DNA of 64,000 bases. Origin: Tetrahymena elliotti 4EA. Lineage: Eukaryota; Ciliophora; Oligohymenophorea; Hymenostomatida; Tetrahymenidae. The DNA is taken from contig JH720309.1 of assembly GCA_000231825.2 (NCBI GenBank), forward strand, positions 827,978 to 891,977. Direction: 5' to 3'. The notes below the pieces were generated by a model that saw only the letters and a program-made list of their open reading frames with translations, had not been told where the DNA came from and did no database searches. How positions within the stretch are numbered: the first letter of the stretch is position 1; the number at the start of each line of letters is the position of its first letter. This document shows positions 27,482 through 39,779 of this stretch, piece by piece. Both the position numbers and the translations under genes were made by a program.

Positions 27482-29600
27482 TTTCTTTATTTTGTTTAGT
27501 TTTTTTTGATTTTATTAAATTATTAAAATATTAGGATATATTTCTTAGATATTTAAAAGCAAATAATTTTTGTTTAGAATATTTAAAAAAATTAGAAAAA
27601 TTCCTATTTTAAGTATCCTTAAACTGATTTCACCGAATATTAAATGTAATCAATCATAAATATATTTTTTTGTCTTGAAATTTTGGCCACTTTTGTAGTT
27701 AAACAAAATAGTTTTATTCTTGTCTACAACTAGTTTTTTTCCTTTACCATTTATTTACTCAATTATAATTTTTAGGTTATTATAAGAGAATTTATTCTAA
27801 TTTTTCTGTTACTTTATTTTAAAAAAATCAATATTTATAATTTTTATTAAGAATATTTAATAAAATTATAAATCAATTTCTATTTTTAAGTTGCTCTGTT
27901 TTACTTAAAATGATTTCACTGAATATTCATTGCAATCTATAGTAAATATCTTTTTTTCTCTTGAAATTTTAACCACTTTTGTAGTTAAATAAAACAGTTT
28001 TATTCTTATCTACTCACTTGTTTTTGTCTTTTATTATTTATTTATTTACTCATTATTATTTTTAGGTTATAATAAGATAATTTATTCTAATTTTTCTATT
28101 ACTTTATTTCTAAAAAATTCAACATTTTGATTTGACTCGCTTCTCAAAATATTATAAAAATTTTATACTATCAACAAAGTCAAGGAAATATTATTTTGGA
28201 TTGTATTTTTTGGATTATAATATAAAAATAAAATAGTTTATTCTAATCTATTATTCTGTTTTTATTCTTTTTCATTTAAGTACATACTCATTTTTTGTTT
28301 GTTAGTTGGATTGTTTGTTGTGGTTATTATTATAAACTTTATTTTACAACCTAATCTAATCTAATCTAATCTAATTTTTCTATTCCTTTGTTTTTCAAAA
28401 ACTCTGACTCGCTTCTCAAAATAATCGTAAAAATATTATCAACATATCTATTAAAATATTTTTTAGCTTGAATTTAAATGAAAATTTAAAATAAAATAGT
28501 TTTATTCTAATCTGCTAATTAACTAGTTTTATGTCTTCTCATCTACTAATCAATCAGTTTTTATTCTTTTTCATTTACTTACTTACTTTCTCATTTTTTG
28601 TTTGTCAATTATTAGTATTATATACTTAATTAACTAATTACCATCAAATATAATTTATCTATTACTTTATTTCTATAAAATAAAAATTTTGATTTGACTC
28701 GCTTCCCAAAATAATTAAAGAACTTTAATATTATCAATATTTGTTATTTGGGCTTGTATTTATTTATTACACTCTTCTATTAATAAGAATTGCATTTTTT
28801 CCTATCTGCTATATTACTATCAAATCTAATTTTTATCTTAATTCTAAAAAAGCCAACTTTTTGATTTGACTCGCTCCTCAAATTAATTGTAAAAATTCTA
28901 TGTCATCAACATATGTATATCTATCTGTCTATAAAAATATTGCAATAGCTTGTATTTTTGATATTCCTCTTTTTTGAATATAAAATAGTTTTATTCTTAT
29001 CTATTAATAGTAACAATATTCTTTTTCATTTACTATGTTTGTGTTTTCTCATTTCTTACTTGTGAGTTATTTTTTTAAACTTTATGACCATTAAATCTAA
29101 TTTTCCTTGTTTAATTTAATATTAAAAATTTTGATTTGAATCGTTTCTCAATCAAAATAATAATAACCTTTTTATAATACCTATATAAACATAACAATTT
29201 TTGGTTTTGTTTTTATATCACTTAAAAATAAAGATAATATATGTTCATCATTATTTATCAACTGGTTTTAACCCTTTTTTATTTATTTTCTAATTTATTA
29301 TCTTTACATTATTAAAAAAGTTAAAGCTTGGATTAATACTTCTCAAAATAAGCCATAATACTAACTGATTAATACCAAACGTTTTCAAATAACAAAAAGT
29401 ATCAAACAAATGCGGAAATCAGAATAAAATCTTAATAAAAATATTTTAAATTTAGAAATCATTTTTTTAAAGAGTTTTTTTTATTAAAAAAAAAATATTT
29501 TTAGATGTTGTAAGATAAAATAACTAATGTAAATTTTTTATTTTAATCACTTGTCTAAATAATGTTATTAATTTCAGCCTATCTATATTAAAATTACTTT
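27482..29600. repeat. Non-coding tandem repeats of roughly 290 bp
   Basis: At least six or seven diverged units fill this AT-rich spacer. Two adjacent units are clearest: 27620-27860 and 27900-28170, both with a CTTGAAATTTT-(G/A)-CCACTTTTGTAG core followed by TAGTTTTATTCT and a run of TATTTA. From 28130 on, each unit carries TTTGATTTGACTCGCTTCTC: 28130, 28402, 28691, 28863, 29132 (diverged) and 29331 (diverged). A TCTAA microsatellite lies at about 28350-28374. No open exon or splice pattern follows the units on either strand, so I call them non-coding. Confidence 0.6.
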
Positions 29601-29607
29601 TTATTTC

Positions 29608-29637
29608 CTATGAGTTTGGGGAGGGTGTTGGTGAGAA
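29608..29637 (+). repeat. G-rich inverted-repeat arm (partner at 39421-39455)
   Basis: CCTATGAGTTTGGGGAGGG and the bases after it are the reverse complement, with few differences, of the C-rich stretch at 39421-39455. The two arms are about 9.8 kb apart and bracket the first two minus-strand LRR genes and the plus-strand one. Confidence 0.55.
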
Positions 29638-29864
29638 TGGATTTACGGTAATATATTTTTTTCTAAAGGAATACAGTTAAGATAGATAAATAAGTAAGCA
29701 TTAATATTTAAACAAAATTTTTATTTATTTTTAGCTTCTTATTTTAGTTTAAATAAATGGCAATTTTACAAACACTATTTTTAATAAATTATTTAATATT
29801 TAATAATAATTAGACCATTAAAAAATAAGTAATACCTGTCTCTCTGTCATTTTATGAAAATTAA

Positions 29865-31864
29865 TCATATCTATATAATGACTAGTCTTTTTGCTCTTCT
29901 AAGTATTTATCTTAATCTTTCTTGTCCAGTCAAATTAGGAGTTAAGCTACATCTTTTTAAAATAAAAAAATAAATATCTAAGAAGAATAATTTAAAAAAA
30001 TGATTAATATGAAAAAACAAATCAGAATGAATGAATGAATGAATGAGCAACCCAACCCAACCTAAACAAAAGCAAAATAAACCAACCCTAATCTTTAAGC
30101 TAGTCAGTTAGTCATTTAGTTGCTCATCAATTAAATTCTTTTTTTGTTTTCAAAAATGGTTATCAAATATTGAAACACAATTTTTACTAAACCTGAAGAG
30201 TCAAAGCTTAGAGATTAGGGCATTTTACTAACTCAAATGCTAATTTTTATGCACCTAATACATTAAGGTTATTCCACCTTTTTAAAAATAAATATTGAAT
30301 AAATAGAGAATGAGAATATCTTAAAAATGTGTATTCATTATGAAAAAAACAAATAAAAATGAATCAACAAATGTGGGAAAGAGCCAATCTAATATCAATG
30401 AAACCAACCCAAACTGATAAATTAAATCGGCTTTATTCATTTCAAAATGATTGTTAAATATTGAAACATTATTTTTACCTAATGTCAAGATTCAAAATTT
30501 AGAGATTAGAGCATTTTGCTAACTCAGATCCTAATTTTTATGCTCCCAATTCACTAATATTATTCCAGCTTTTTAAAAATTAAAAAATAGATATTGAAAA
30601 AAATATTTGAAAGATATAAAAACATCAAAATTTGAAATAAATATGAAAACAACAAATAAAAATTAATAAATAAATAAGCAGGCAGCCAAACAAATATAAA
30701 GTAAACCAACTTAACATAGTCATCATCTATGTCGCTCTAGAAGGAAAGAGTCAAAGTTTAAAGATTAGAGCATTTTGCTATACTAGATCCTAATTATGAT
30801 GAGCCCAAATCACCAATTAGATTATTACTTTTAAAAAATTATAAAAATAAATATTGGATAAAAAAATTTTAAAGAATGAGAATAACATAAAAATTTGAAT
30901 TATATATGAAAACAAAAAATAAAAATTGATGAATTAGAGAGCGAATGAGCCAAGCTAATATCAACTAAACAAACCCCAACTAGTATACCTGTGATAAATT
31001 AAATCTTTTTTTTATTCATTCCAAAATGGTTATTAAATATTGAAATCTAATTATTACTCAAGGTAAAGAGTCAAAGTTTAGAGATTAGAGTATTTTTCCA
31101 ACCCAGATCCTAATTTTTAAGCACCTATCTTGCCAATAATATTTTACCTTTTCAAAAATTATAAAAATAAATATTGAATAAAGAAATATTTTAAAGATGA
31201 TTGTGAAAAACTTAAAAATTTGTATTAAATAAGCAAAAACAAATAAAAATGAATGAATAGGTAAGAGAGCATAGTTAATATCATCTAAACCAACCCAAAT
31301 TAGTTTGTCTGTGAATAAATTAAATCTATATTATTCATTCCAAAATGCTTATTAAATTTTTAAACACTATTTTTACTCAAGTAGAAGAGTCAAAGTTTAG
31401 AGTTTAGAGCACTTTTCTAACTCAGATGCTAATATTTCTACTTTCATTTCATCTATACCCTTGTTTCTTTTAAAAAATTAAAGAATAAATGTTAAATAAA
31501 GAAAGATTTTTAAGAATGAGAAAAAAATACTTATTAAAATTAATTTTGAAAAGTATAAATAAAAATGTAAGAATGAGAAAGCCAAAATAATATCAAGTAA
31601 ACCAACCAAAATTTATTATAAATTAAATTAGTTGTTTATTAAAAAAGCATCATTAATAAATGAGGTTAAAAATCAAACTAAAGAGATTTGATTGTTTTAA
31701 TTAAATAAATAATTTTACCTTAGATTGACATGAATATTTGAGTAAGAAGTTAAATCAGAATTTAATAACTTTAAATAAAAGAAAATTGAAATTTATTTTT
31801 ATCGTGATAGAAATTGATGTACATCATTAAGATTTGTAAAATATTTTCTTTCTTATGTCAACAT
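29865..31864 (-). CDS. LRR protein built from one-repeat exons (five repeats)
   Basis: Seven exons, 5' to 3': 31719-31864, 31377-31466, 31058-31147, 30738-30827, 30479-30568, 30188-30277, 29865-29952. The sum is 684 nt, 227 residues. The 146-nt first exon (Met-Leu-Thr-Gln-Glu-Arg-Lys-Tyr-Phe) has the same length, phase and sequence type as that of the gene starting at 39340. The five 90-nt exons each give one 30-residue LRR (Ile-Gly-x-x-Gly-Ala-Gln-Lys-Leu-Gly-Ser ... Cys-Ser-Asn-Leu-Gln-Thr-Leu). The last exon ends Arg-Ala-Lys-Arg-Leu-Val-Ile-Ile and TGA. One oddity: after the exon at 30738 the expected GTAAAAAT donor reads GAGCGACA, so correct splicing there is doubtful. Upstream, 684 bp separate it from the divergent LRR gene at 32548. 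Confidence 0.7.
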
Positions 31865-32547
31865 TTATTTTTTTTTCAAACAAAATTTTGCAAAATAAAA
31901 AAAAATTCAATTAATTTGATTGATTATCACTATTTAAAATATAAATAATAGTCAAATAATGTTAAATAAAATTTATAAAAATTAAATATTTGATTGGTTT
32001 AAATAAGTAATTCTTAAAATTAATCTTAATCTTACAACGAATTTTTTCTATTAAATAGATAAAGCAAAAAATATTTTTTGAAATTTAAGACCAAATACAT
32101 TCTGAAAGTTTTATTCAAGAGTTGGCTGGGTGGCTCTTCTTTAGTATTAAGATAAAAGTAACTGTCTGAGGTTTATTTAATATTAAATAATAAATTACAA
32201 GCAAATAAATAAATTATGAGTTTTAATTTCTAAAAAATTATGAGAAATATCTTTAATAATCCTCCTCCCTCTTTGATTGTTTTTTATTTATTTAGAAATT
32301 AATTTGTTATTAATCTAAAGAACAATTATTGTTTCAGTAATATTGATTGAATTGATTAAATAAGTAAATATCTATCTTAAATTTATAGAGTTAAAATTAA
32401 AAATTAAAACCATAAAAAAGAATAAAATGAAAGAATAAAAATAAAGATTTGTTAACCTCCAAGATGTAACATATCAAATATCCTAATTTTAAAGATATAT
32501 TATTTTTAATTTAAAGTTTGTTGTCTCTGAGTTAAAAAATCATAAAA
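31865..32547. promoter_or_regulatory. Shared upstream region of two divergent LRR genes
   Basis: The 683-bp space between the starts of the minus-strand gene (31864) and the plus-strand gene (32548). It should contain both promoters, but I can name no specific site. A less AT-rich patch lies at about 32110-32170. Confidence 0.3.
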
Positions 32548-35052
32548 ATGTTCAAATTACTTTCAAGTAAGCTCAAATAGTTTAATATGTTATTTTTAAT
32601 TGGCTCTTTAATTATTTTTAAATTGGTAAAATCTAATAAAAATTGTTAAACTAAAAGTGATCATTAAGTCAATATACAAGACCTTCCACTACTTGATCAG
32701 GCTTTGTTAAACTGTACAAATCTTTAAAATTTGAAACTTTGCATTGGGTAAACTTATGTTATTTATTTTTGTTAATAATTTTTAGTTTAGTTGAGCTATT
32801 TTATATAAAATATTAAGATTATTTCTATTCTTTAGAATTAAATAATAAATATTTTAATGGATCTTATTTGATATAATTTACATTTGAATTTTAAGCAGAA
32901 AAAAAATTTATTTTCCTTTTTGCTAGACTTTTTTTCAATTTAAGTTTTTTATTAAAGCGAAAAGAATAATTTAATATTTTAAAATAAAAAAACTAAAAAT
33001 TCTTTCAATAAGTCCATATTTAAATATCTAATATCTACAGAATATCTTAATAAACCCATATTTAAATATCTATTTGCTAATTGATTAATTAATTATTTTT
33101 GTTTCATTTTTTAAAATTGAGCTTAAATTTAAAATTCAACTAATTATGTATTTTTAACTGTTTATGTTAAACTAACAATATTATTTTAATAATTAAAATT
33201 ATTTTTAATAGAAATAACTAATTTGGTCCATCAGGTGCAAAAACCTTAGGCTCTGCTTTAGCTAAATGTGTGAGTCTTTTAACATTAAAATTGAACATTA
33301 TGTAAAAACTAAATTTAAAGTTTAATTTACTTAAAAACTTTTATTTATGAATGGATAGTCTTTTAAAAGATTTCCTTCTCTCATAGTTTTTTTACTTTAT
33401 TTTTAAATGAATTTTAATGATTTTTAAAAATTAATAAAATTATTTCATAAATATTTAGTCAAAATTAAATTGGTAATGAGGGTGTTTAGGGTTTATGCTC
33501 TGACTTTGCTCGGTATCTTAATCTTTCAACTTTAAGTCTTAACTTTTAGTAATTGCTATTTATTTAGTTTTCAAAATAAATTATTAAATTTAATTTATAA
33601 CTATGTTAACAAATTTTTAAATAAAGGAGTAATTTAATAGGTTATGAAAGTATGGGGCATCTTGGTTCTAGCTTAGAATAATGTTTTAATCTATAATGTT
33701 TAAAACTAAACCTTGGGTAATAAATTATCTATTTAATTTAATTTATTTTGTGACATATTTGTTAAAAGTTTACAAATAAAATATTTAATGATTTTTAAAT
33801 CATATTTAAGTTAATCTAAAATTAAATTAAAAATATATATTAGTTTTAATCTAATTGGTGAATTTGGTGCTAAAGATTTAGCATCTGGTCTTTCTAAATG
33901 TTAAAGTCTCTCAACTTCGAAGCTGAACTTGGTGTAAATGGAAATGTTTTTTTTTACTTTTTAATTTCATGAAAAATATTAATGTTTTATTTAGATGAAA
34001 TATATATAAACAAAACTCTGATCATTCAGCAAATTAACTTAATTAAAGTGTTTTAGATTAATTAAATCTTTTTATTTTTCCTTCTTTTATACAAAAATCA
34101 TTTTAAATTTAAAATTAAATTTTTTTTTTCCTCCTTTGATCTAATTACAACTTAAATTAAAAAAGAAATAATTAAATATGTGCAAAGGGAGCTTAAGCTT
34201 TAGGCTCAGGCTTATCAAAGTGTCCTCAGATTACAGATTTAACCCTTTATCTCTAGTAGAAATTTCTTATCTTTAATAATTTCTCTTTCAATTTCAAATT
34301 ATGCATGAGATCAAAAATTACAATCATTGAAAAAGATTAAAATGATTTTAAGCTAATTAAAATTCTGAAATTTGTTAAATAATTTTTAATTTATTTTGTA
34401 AAAACTAAAATGTCTAAATATATTTAAAAGCAATAATTAAATTGGAGTTGGTGCATAAGACTTATGTTTTGAATTAAAAAACTGTTTTAAACTTTCTAAT
34501 TTCACTCTTGATTTAAGGTAAAAAATTTAATATTTTTATTTAATACATTAAAATAATGTATATACCCTCCTCTTCTAAGTTTTAAGTTTTAGGAAGGAAA
34601 CCCATTTAAGATTGATAGGCCTAGGAGGGTAGTGCCTATCATCAGATCCTACTTATATTTTAATTATTTATCAAAATAGGAATAGCTGTTAATTTAATAT
34701 TTTTTCTTTTGTTAAAAGAAATATAAAATTTAATCAAATTGTTCTTACTTTCTTTCTTTTTGTTTCTTTAGTTTTTTATCATATTTAAATAACTTTAAAA
34801 ATTTAATTTAATTGTAAAGGTGCAATTTGATCACAGATGAGTAGGCATTAGAATTAGCATTTTCATTTGAAAATTATAAGCCTTTATTGATTTTGATGCT
34901 TGATTTAAGGTAAATTAGTTTATTTTATGAATTTAAAATAAATAAAATAATTAATAAAAAGATAAAACAATCTAAATTAATCTACAAAATTTAGAATAAG
35001 AACTAAAATCCTCAAAATTTTGAAATTGGTTTGTGAAGAAATACTTCTGTGA
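32548..35052 (+). CDS. LRR protein built from one-repeat exons (about eight repeats), hydrophobic N-terminus
   Basis: Nine exons: 32548-32747, 33212-33301, 33459-33548, 33627-33716, 33844-33933, 34166-34255, 34431-34517 (87 nt), 34820-34909, and a short terminal exon 34995-35052. The sum is 885 nt, 294 residues. The first exon is longer than in the minus-strand relatives and starts Met-Phe-Lys-Leu-Leu, followed by a hydrophobic run near residues 14-24 (Met-Leu-Phe-Leu-Ile-Gly-Ser-Leu-Ile-Ile-Phe) that could be a signal anchor; it runs straight into the first repeat. Other repeats follow the family pattern, e.g. Gly-Ala-Lys-Thr-Leu-Gly-Ser-Ala-Leu-Ala-Lys-Cys. The terminal exon (ending Glu-Glu-Ile-Leu-Leu, TGA) is the least certain part. 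Intron 7 (34518-34819) holds an unusual GC-rich paired element. The 3' end overlaps the antisense terminal exon of the next gene. Confidence 0.7.
34563..34640 (+). other. Interleaved GC-rich inverted repeats in an LRR intron
   Basis: TACCCTCCT (34563-34571) pairs perfectly with AGGAGGGTA (34623-34631). GATAGGC (34614-34620) pairs with GCCTATC (34634-34640). The order of the four arms is that of an H-type pseudoknot if transcribed, or two alternative hairpins. It lies in intron 7 of the 32548 gene and has no equivalent in the other introns that I could find. Confidence 0.45.
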
Positions 35053-38000
35053 AATTATATAATGAATTAGTAAGACAAAACAGAAAAATAAATGAAAAAT
35101 GTATTGTTGTTTGTAAAAATTTGTCTAAAGAAATTTATTGTGTTCTTATTTTAAGTAATCATGCCAATTTTATAATTTCAATTTTATAGTGACTAATCTT
35201 TTTTATTTAGTAAGTTTTGATCTTAATTCTTTTATCCCTATTTCACCAATATTGTTGAAACTTTTAAAAATATAAAAATAAAATTAAATAAAGAAATAAT
35301 TTGAAGCATTCAATAATTTTCTTTAAATATGAAGACAATAAAAAAAATAAAAATGAATGTGTGAGCCAAACAAATATAAAAATGTGAAGCAATCAAAATT
35401 AGTCAGATATCAGTTGCTCTTCAATTCAAATATTTTTTTATTCATTCTAAAACTCATAATAAATATTTAAACGCTATTTTACCTAAGTTTAAGTGTCAAA
35501 TTTTGGAGATTAGAGCATTATGCTAAGCAGCATCCTAATTTTTATGCACCCTATTTACCAATTTGATTGCAACTTTTAAAAAATTAAAAAAATAAATTTT
35601 GGATAAAGAAATATTTAAAACAATATAAAAAATATGAATTATTTATGAAAAAACAATTAAAAACGAATGTATGAGTAAAATTGATTAATATCAAGAAAAT
35701 CAACCTTAACTCATAAATTCTTTTTAATTCCTTCAAAAGCTCATAATTAATATTGAAACACAATTATTACTTAAGATCAAGATTCAAAGTTTTGAGATTA
35801 AAGCATTTTACTAGCTCAGATCCTAATTTCGAAATTCCAATTTCATCAATGCTGCTCAACCTTATAAAAAATTATTAAAAAAAATATTGAATAAATAATT
35901 AGGGAAGGGGGAGAGTATAATTAGGGTACATACATATTATCCTTATTTATACCATATTTTGGTAGATGTTAAGGTGAACCATTATTTTTACCTCCCCCTC
36001 CCCACCACCAATAGTAATTAAAAAGAATAATAAAAATCTAAAAATTTGAATTATAATAAAAATGAATGAATGAGTCAAATTAATTTTAAATCAGCCAGCC
36101 TAAAGTGAGTGAGTCAATTACTCATAAATTTAAGTTTTTTTATTATTCCAAAGCACATAAGTAATATTGAAACTCTATTTTTACTAAAAACCAAGCTTCA
36201 AAGTTTAGAGATTAGTACATTTTGCTAAGCATGATCCTAATTATTATGAACCTAATTCACCAATACTATTTGACCTTTTAAAAAAATATTTAAAATATAG
36301 AGAAAAACATAAAAAATTGAATTAATTATGAAGAAAACAAATAAAAATTAAGTAATGAGCCAAACTAATGTGAAGTAAACCAACTCAAATTAGCCAGTCA
36401 GTCATAAATTTAAGTATTTTTGATGAATTCAAAAATTCATTTAATATTAAAACTCTATTTTTACCTAAGGTCAAGTGCCAAATTTTAGAGATTAGAGTAT
36501 TTTTCTAACTCAGATCCTAATTTTGAAGCACCACTTTCACGAATATTATTCCATCTTTTAAAATTTATTAATATAAAGATAAAAACATAAAATTTGAATT
36601 AAATATGAAAACAAAAAATAAAAATAAATGAATGAGCCAAATAAATTAAAAATGTAAACTAACCCAAACTCTTTTAAAGTTAATTTAAAAGATATTAATC
36701 AAATTTCATATTAAAATTCAGGCCTTTTCTAAAAATCACTTTGGGATTGCCGAAAACTCTTTTTTTAAAAATTCCAGTATTGGTGATTAGTTACTCTACA
36801 TTAAAGTCTTTTTTATTCATTCCAAACACATAATTAATATTGAGACATTATTTTACCCAAGGTCAAGTTTCAAAGTTTAGAGATTAGAGCATTTTACTAA
36901 CTCAGATCCTAATTTTGAAGCACCAATTTCACCAATACTATTCGATCTTTAACAAATAATAAATATCGAATCAACAAATATCGAAAAAATGAGAAAAAGA
37001 TAAAATTTCAAATAAATATGAAATATGAAGACAAAAAATAAAAATGAATGAATAAGCCAAACAAATAAAAAAATAAATCAATCATTTACTCTAAATTAAA
37101 ATCTTTTTTATTCATTCGAAAACATATAATTAATATTGAAACACTATTTTACCCAAGGCCAAGTTTCAAAGTTTGGAGATTAGAGCATTTTACTAACTCA
37201 GATCCTAATTTTTATGAACCCATATCACCAATATTATTCTTGCTTAAAAAAAATGTGAAATAAAAAATTTTAAAAAAATGAGATAATGTAAAATTTGAAT
37301 TAAATTAGAGGATTAAAAAAATGAAAACAAGTAAACCAACCCAAATTACAAATTAGTTAGTTAATCATAAATTAAAGTTTTTTTTATTCATTCAAAAGGT
37401 CATAATTAATGTTGAAACTCTATTTTTACCATAGTTCGAGCCTTAAAGTTAAGAGATTAGAACATTTTGCTATCTCATATCCCAATTTTTATGTTCCAAT
37501 TTCACCAATAGTATTATCACTTTTAAAGAGTAATATAAATGAATATTAAATAAAGAAATACTGAGAAGATGAGAAAAATTTGTTTAAATTTGAATTAAAA
37601 ATGAATGAATGAGTAAAACTAATTTTTAGGAAACCAACCTAAAATTAGTGAGTCAGTTGCTCATAAATTAAATCTATTTTATTCATTCAAAAATGCTAAT
37701 TAAATATTGAAACACTATTTTTACTAAAGGTCAAGAGTCAAATTTTAGAGATTAGAGCATTTTGCTAACTCAGATCCTAATTTTTATGAACCTATTTCAC
37801 CAATATTATTTGACCTTTGACTTAAAAAAAATAAAAAATATTGAATAAACAAAGACACAAAAAGAATGATAAATCATAAGCTTTAAATTAAATATATAAA
37901 AACAACAAATAAAAGTAAATGAATGAGCCTAACAAATATCAAGTAAGCCAACCCAAATTAGTCAGCCAATCAGGTCAGTTGTTCACAAATTAGCTTCTAT

Positions 38001-39340
38001 TTTATTGATTCAAAAACACATAATTAATGTAAAAAGACTATTTTTACTAGAGAGTAAGAGTTAAAGTTTAGAGATTAGAGCATTTTGATAACTCAGATCC
38101 TAATTTTTATGCACTAAACTCACCAATATTCTTTGACCTTTTATAAAATTAAAAAAAGAAAGATAAAAACATAAAAATTTGAATTAATAATAGCAATAAA
38201 TACAAATTAATAAATATCAAATAAACTAACAAATTCAGCAAGCCAGTCTCTTTATCTATTCATTCAAAAATTCATAATTAATATTGAAAGACTATTTTTA
38301 CTAGATGAAAAGTGTCAAATTTTAGAGATTAGAACAATTTGCTAATTCAGATCCTAACTTTTATGTATCAAATTCATCAGTATCATTCCCACTTTTAAAA
38401 AATAATAAAAAGAAATATTGAAGCAAGCACTATTAACAGAATGACAAAAATAGGAAAATTTGAATTAAATATGAAGATAACAAATAAAAATTAATCTATG
38501 GTCTGAACAAATATCAAGCAAACTAATAAAAATTAGTCAGTTCATCACCTGTTCATAATTTAAAGTCTTTTTTTCATTCCTAAACACATAATTAAAATTG
38601 AAACGCTATTTTTACTAAAGGATGAGCTTCAAAGATTAGAGATTGGAACATTTTGCTAAGTTAGATACTATTTTTTGTGCCTCCATTTCACCAATATTTT
38701 TGCTTTTAAAAAATTAAAATCATAAATATTCAAAAGATTTATCAAAACATAAAATCTCTATTTATTATGAAAAAAAAAATTAATTAATGAGCCACATAAA
38801 TTAAATTAAACCAATCAATATTAGTCATCCAGTCAGTGGTTTATAAATTAAAATATTTTTTACTCATTCCATAATTAATACTGAAATATTATTTTTACCC
38901 AAGGTCAAGTGTCAAAGTTTAGAGATTAGAGCATTTTACTAACTCAGACCCTAATTTTTATGAGTTCATATCTTCAATATTATCATAACTTTTAAAAATA
39001 GAAATAATAAATTTTGAAAAGAATGAGAAAAACATAAAAATTTTGAATGAAATATGAAAAAAACAAATAGAAATGAATCAGCTAAATAAATATCAATTTT
39101 ATAAAAAAGCACAATTAATTTTGAAACAATATTTTTTAAATGAGGTTAAAAATCAATAGATTTGATTGTTTTAAATAAAAATTAATAATTTTACCCAAAA
39201 ACAATATCAATATTTAAGAAAGAAGTTAAATCAGAGCTTAGTAACTTTAAATGGATAAAAATTTAAAAAAATTTATATCTCAAAAGAAATTGAAGTACAT
39301 CAGTTAGATTTGAAAAATATTTTATCTTTTATATCAACAT
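34831..39340 (-). CDS. LRR protein built from one-repeat exons (twelve repeats)
   Basis: Fourteen exons, 5' to 3': 39195-39340, 38899-38988, 38616-38702 (87 nt), 38302-38391, 38048-38137, 37725-37814, 37430-37519, 37153-37242, 36857-36946, 36465-36554, 36185-36274, 35771-35860, 35483-35572, and 34831-35260. The sum is 1,653 nt, 550 residues, with no TGA before the end. The start is fixed by the matching 146-nt first exon of the gene at 31864. Repeat consensus: Asn-x-Ile-Gly-Glu-Ile-Gly-Ala-x-Lys-Leu-Gly-Ser-Glu-Leu-Ala-Lys-Cys-Ser-Asn. The last exon begins as a normal terminal repeat (Lys-Arg-Leu-Val-Thr-Ile) but lacks the stop that its relative at 39780 has. It therefore runs about 110 codons further, antisense to the end of the 32548 gene. 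That tail may be non-native. Exon and intron were plainly amplified together. Confidence 0.75.
35902..36009. repeat. G-rich/C-rich inverted repeat inside an LRR intron
   Basis: GGGAAGGGGGAG at about 35902-35914 is answered by CTCCCCCTCCCC at about 35992-36003, roughly 80 bp apart. They form a near-perfect 12-bp stem in otherwise ~85% AT sequence. It lies in the intron between the exons at 35771 and 36185. Confidence 0.55.
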
Positions 39341-39420
39341 TTTATTTTTTTTATTTGTTTAGCTATTAAATTTAATTAATAAAAAATATGAAAAATTAGA
39401 AAATCATACATCCTCATTAA

Positions 39421-39455
39421 TTCTCGCCAACCCCCTCCCACCCAAACTCATAGAG
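39421..39455 (-). repeat. C-rich inverted-repeat arm (partner at 29608-29637)
   Basis: TCTCGCCAACCCCCTCCCA and the bases after it mirror the arm at 29608. It stands at the point where most of the duplicated plus-strand LRR gene is missing, so it may mark a rearrangement junction. Confidence 0.55.
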
Positions 39456-39469
39456 GACAAAATGGTAAT

Positions 39470-39660
39470 CATCAATCATTTAAAAATATTATAAGCCTTT
39501 ATTGATTTTGACTCTTGATTTAAGATAAATTAGATTAATTTTTGAGTATTTAAAATAATAGATGAATTAATAATCTTAAGGAATCAACAAAATTTAGAAT
39601 AAGAACTAAAATCCTCAAAATTTTTAAACTGGTTTTCAAAAAATACTTTTATGAAAAAAT
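39470..39660 (+). pseudogene. Remnant of a plus-strand LRR gene 3' end
   Basis: This stretch matches the last exons and flank of the gene at 32548: the end of exon 8 (Lys-Pro-Leu-Leu-Ile-Leu) and the sequence around its terminal exon (TTAGAATAAGAACTAAAATC). The donor is changed (AAGATAAATT instead of AAGGTAAATT) and the rest of the gene is missing. It shows that a plus-strand copy once stood between the two minus-strand genes here, as it still does at 32548-35052. Confidence 0.6.
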
Positions 39661-39779
39661 TTTTATTATCAAATGTATTAATTAGTAAACAAAACATAAA
39701 AATAACTGAAGTATTTATTGTTGTTTGTTAAAATTTGTAAAAAGAAATTAATCAATTGTTCTTATTTAAAGTTATCATT

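Noticed and set aside
30078..30092. Functional chromosome breakage site
   Set aside because: The site departs from the known 15-bp sequence at an invariant position and no telomeric repeat follows, so it is reported only as a near match.
32105..32170. tRNA-like patch in the divergent LRR promoter region
   Set aside because: Read for acceptor and T-arm pairing; none found. No tRNA or rRNA gene was recognised anywhere in the window.
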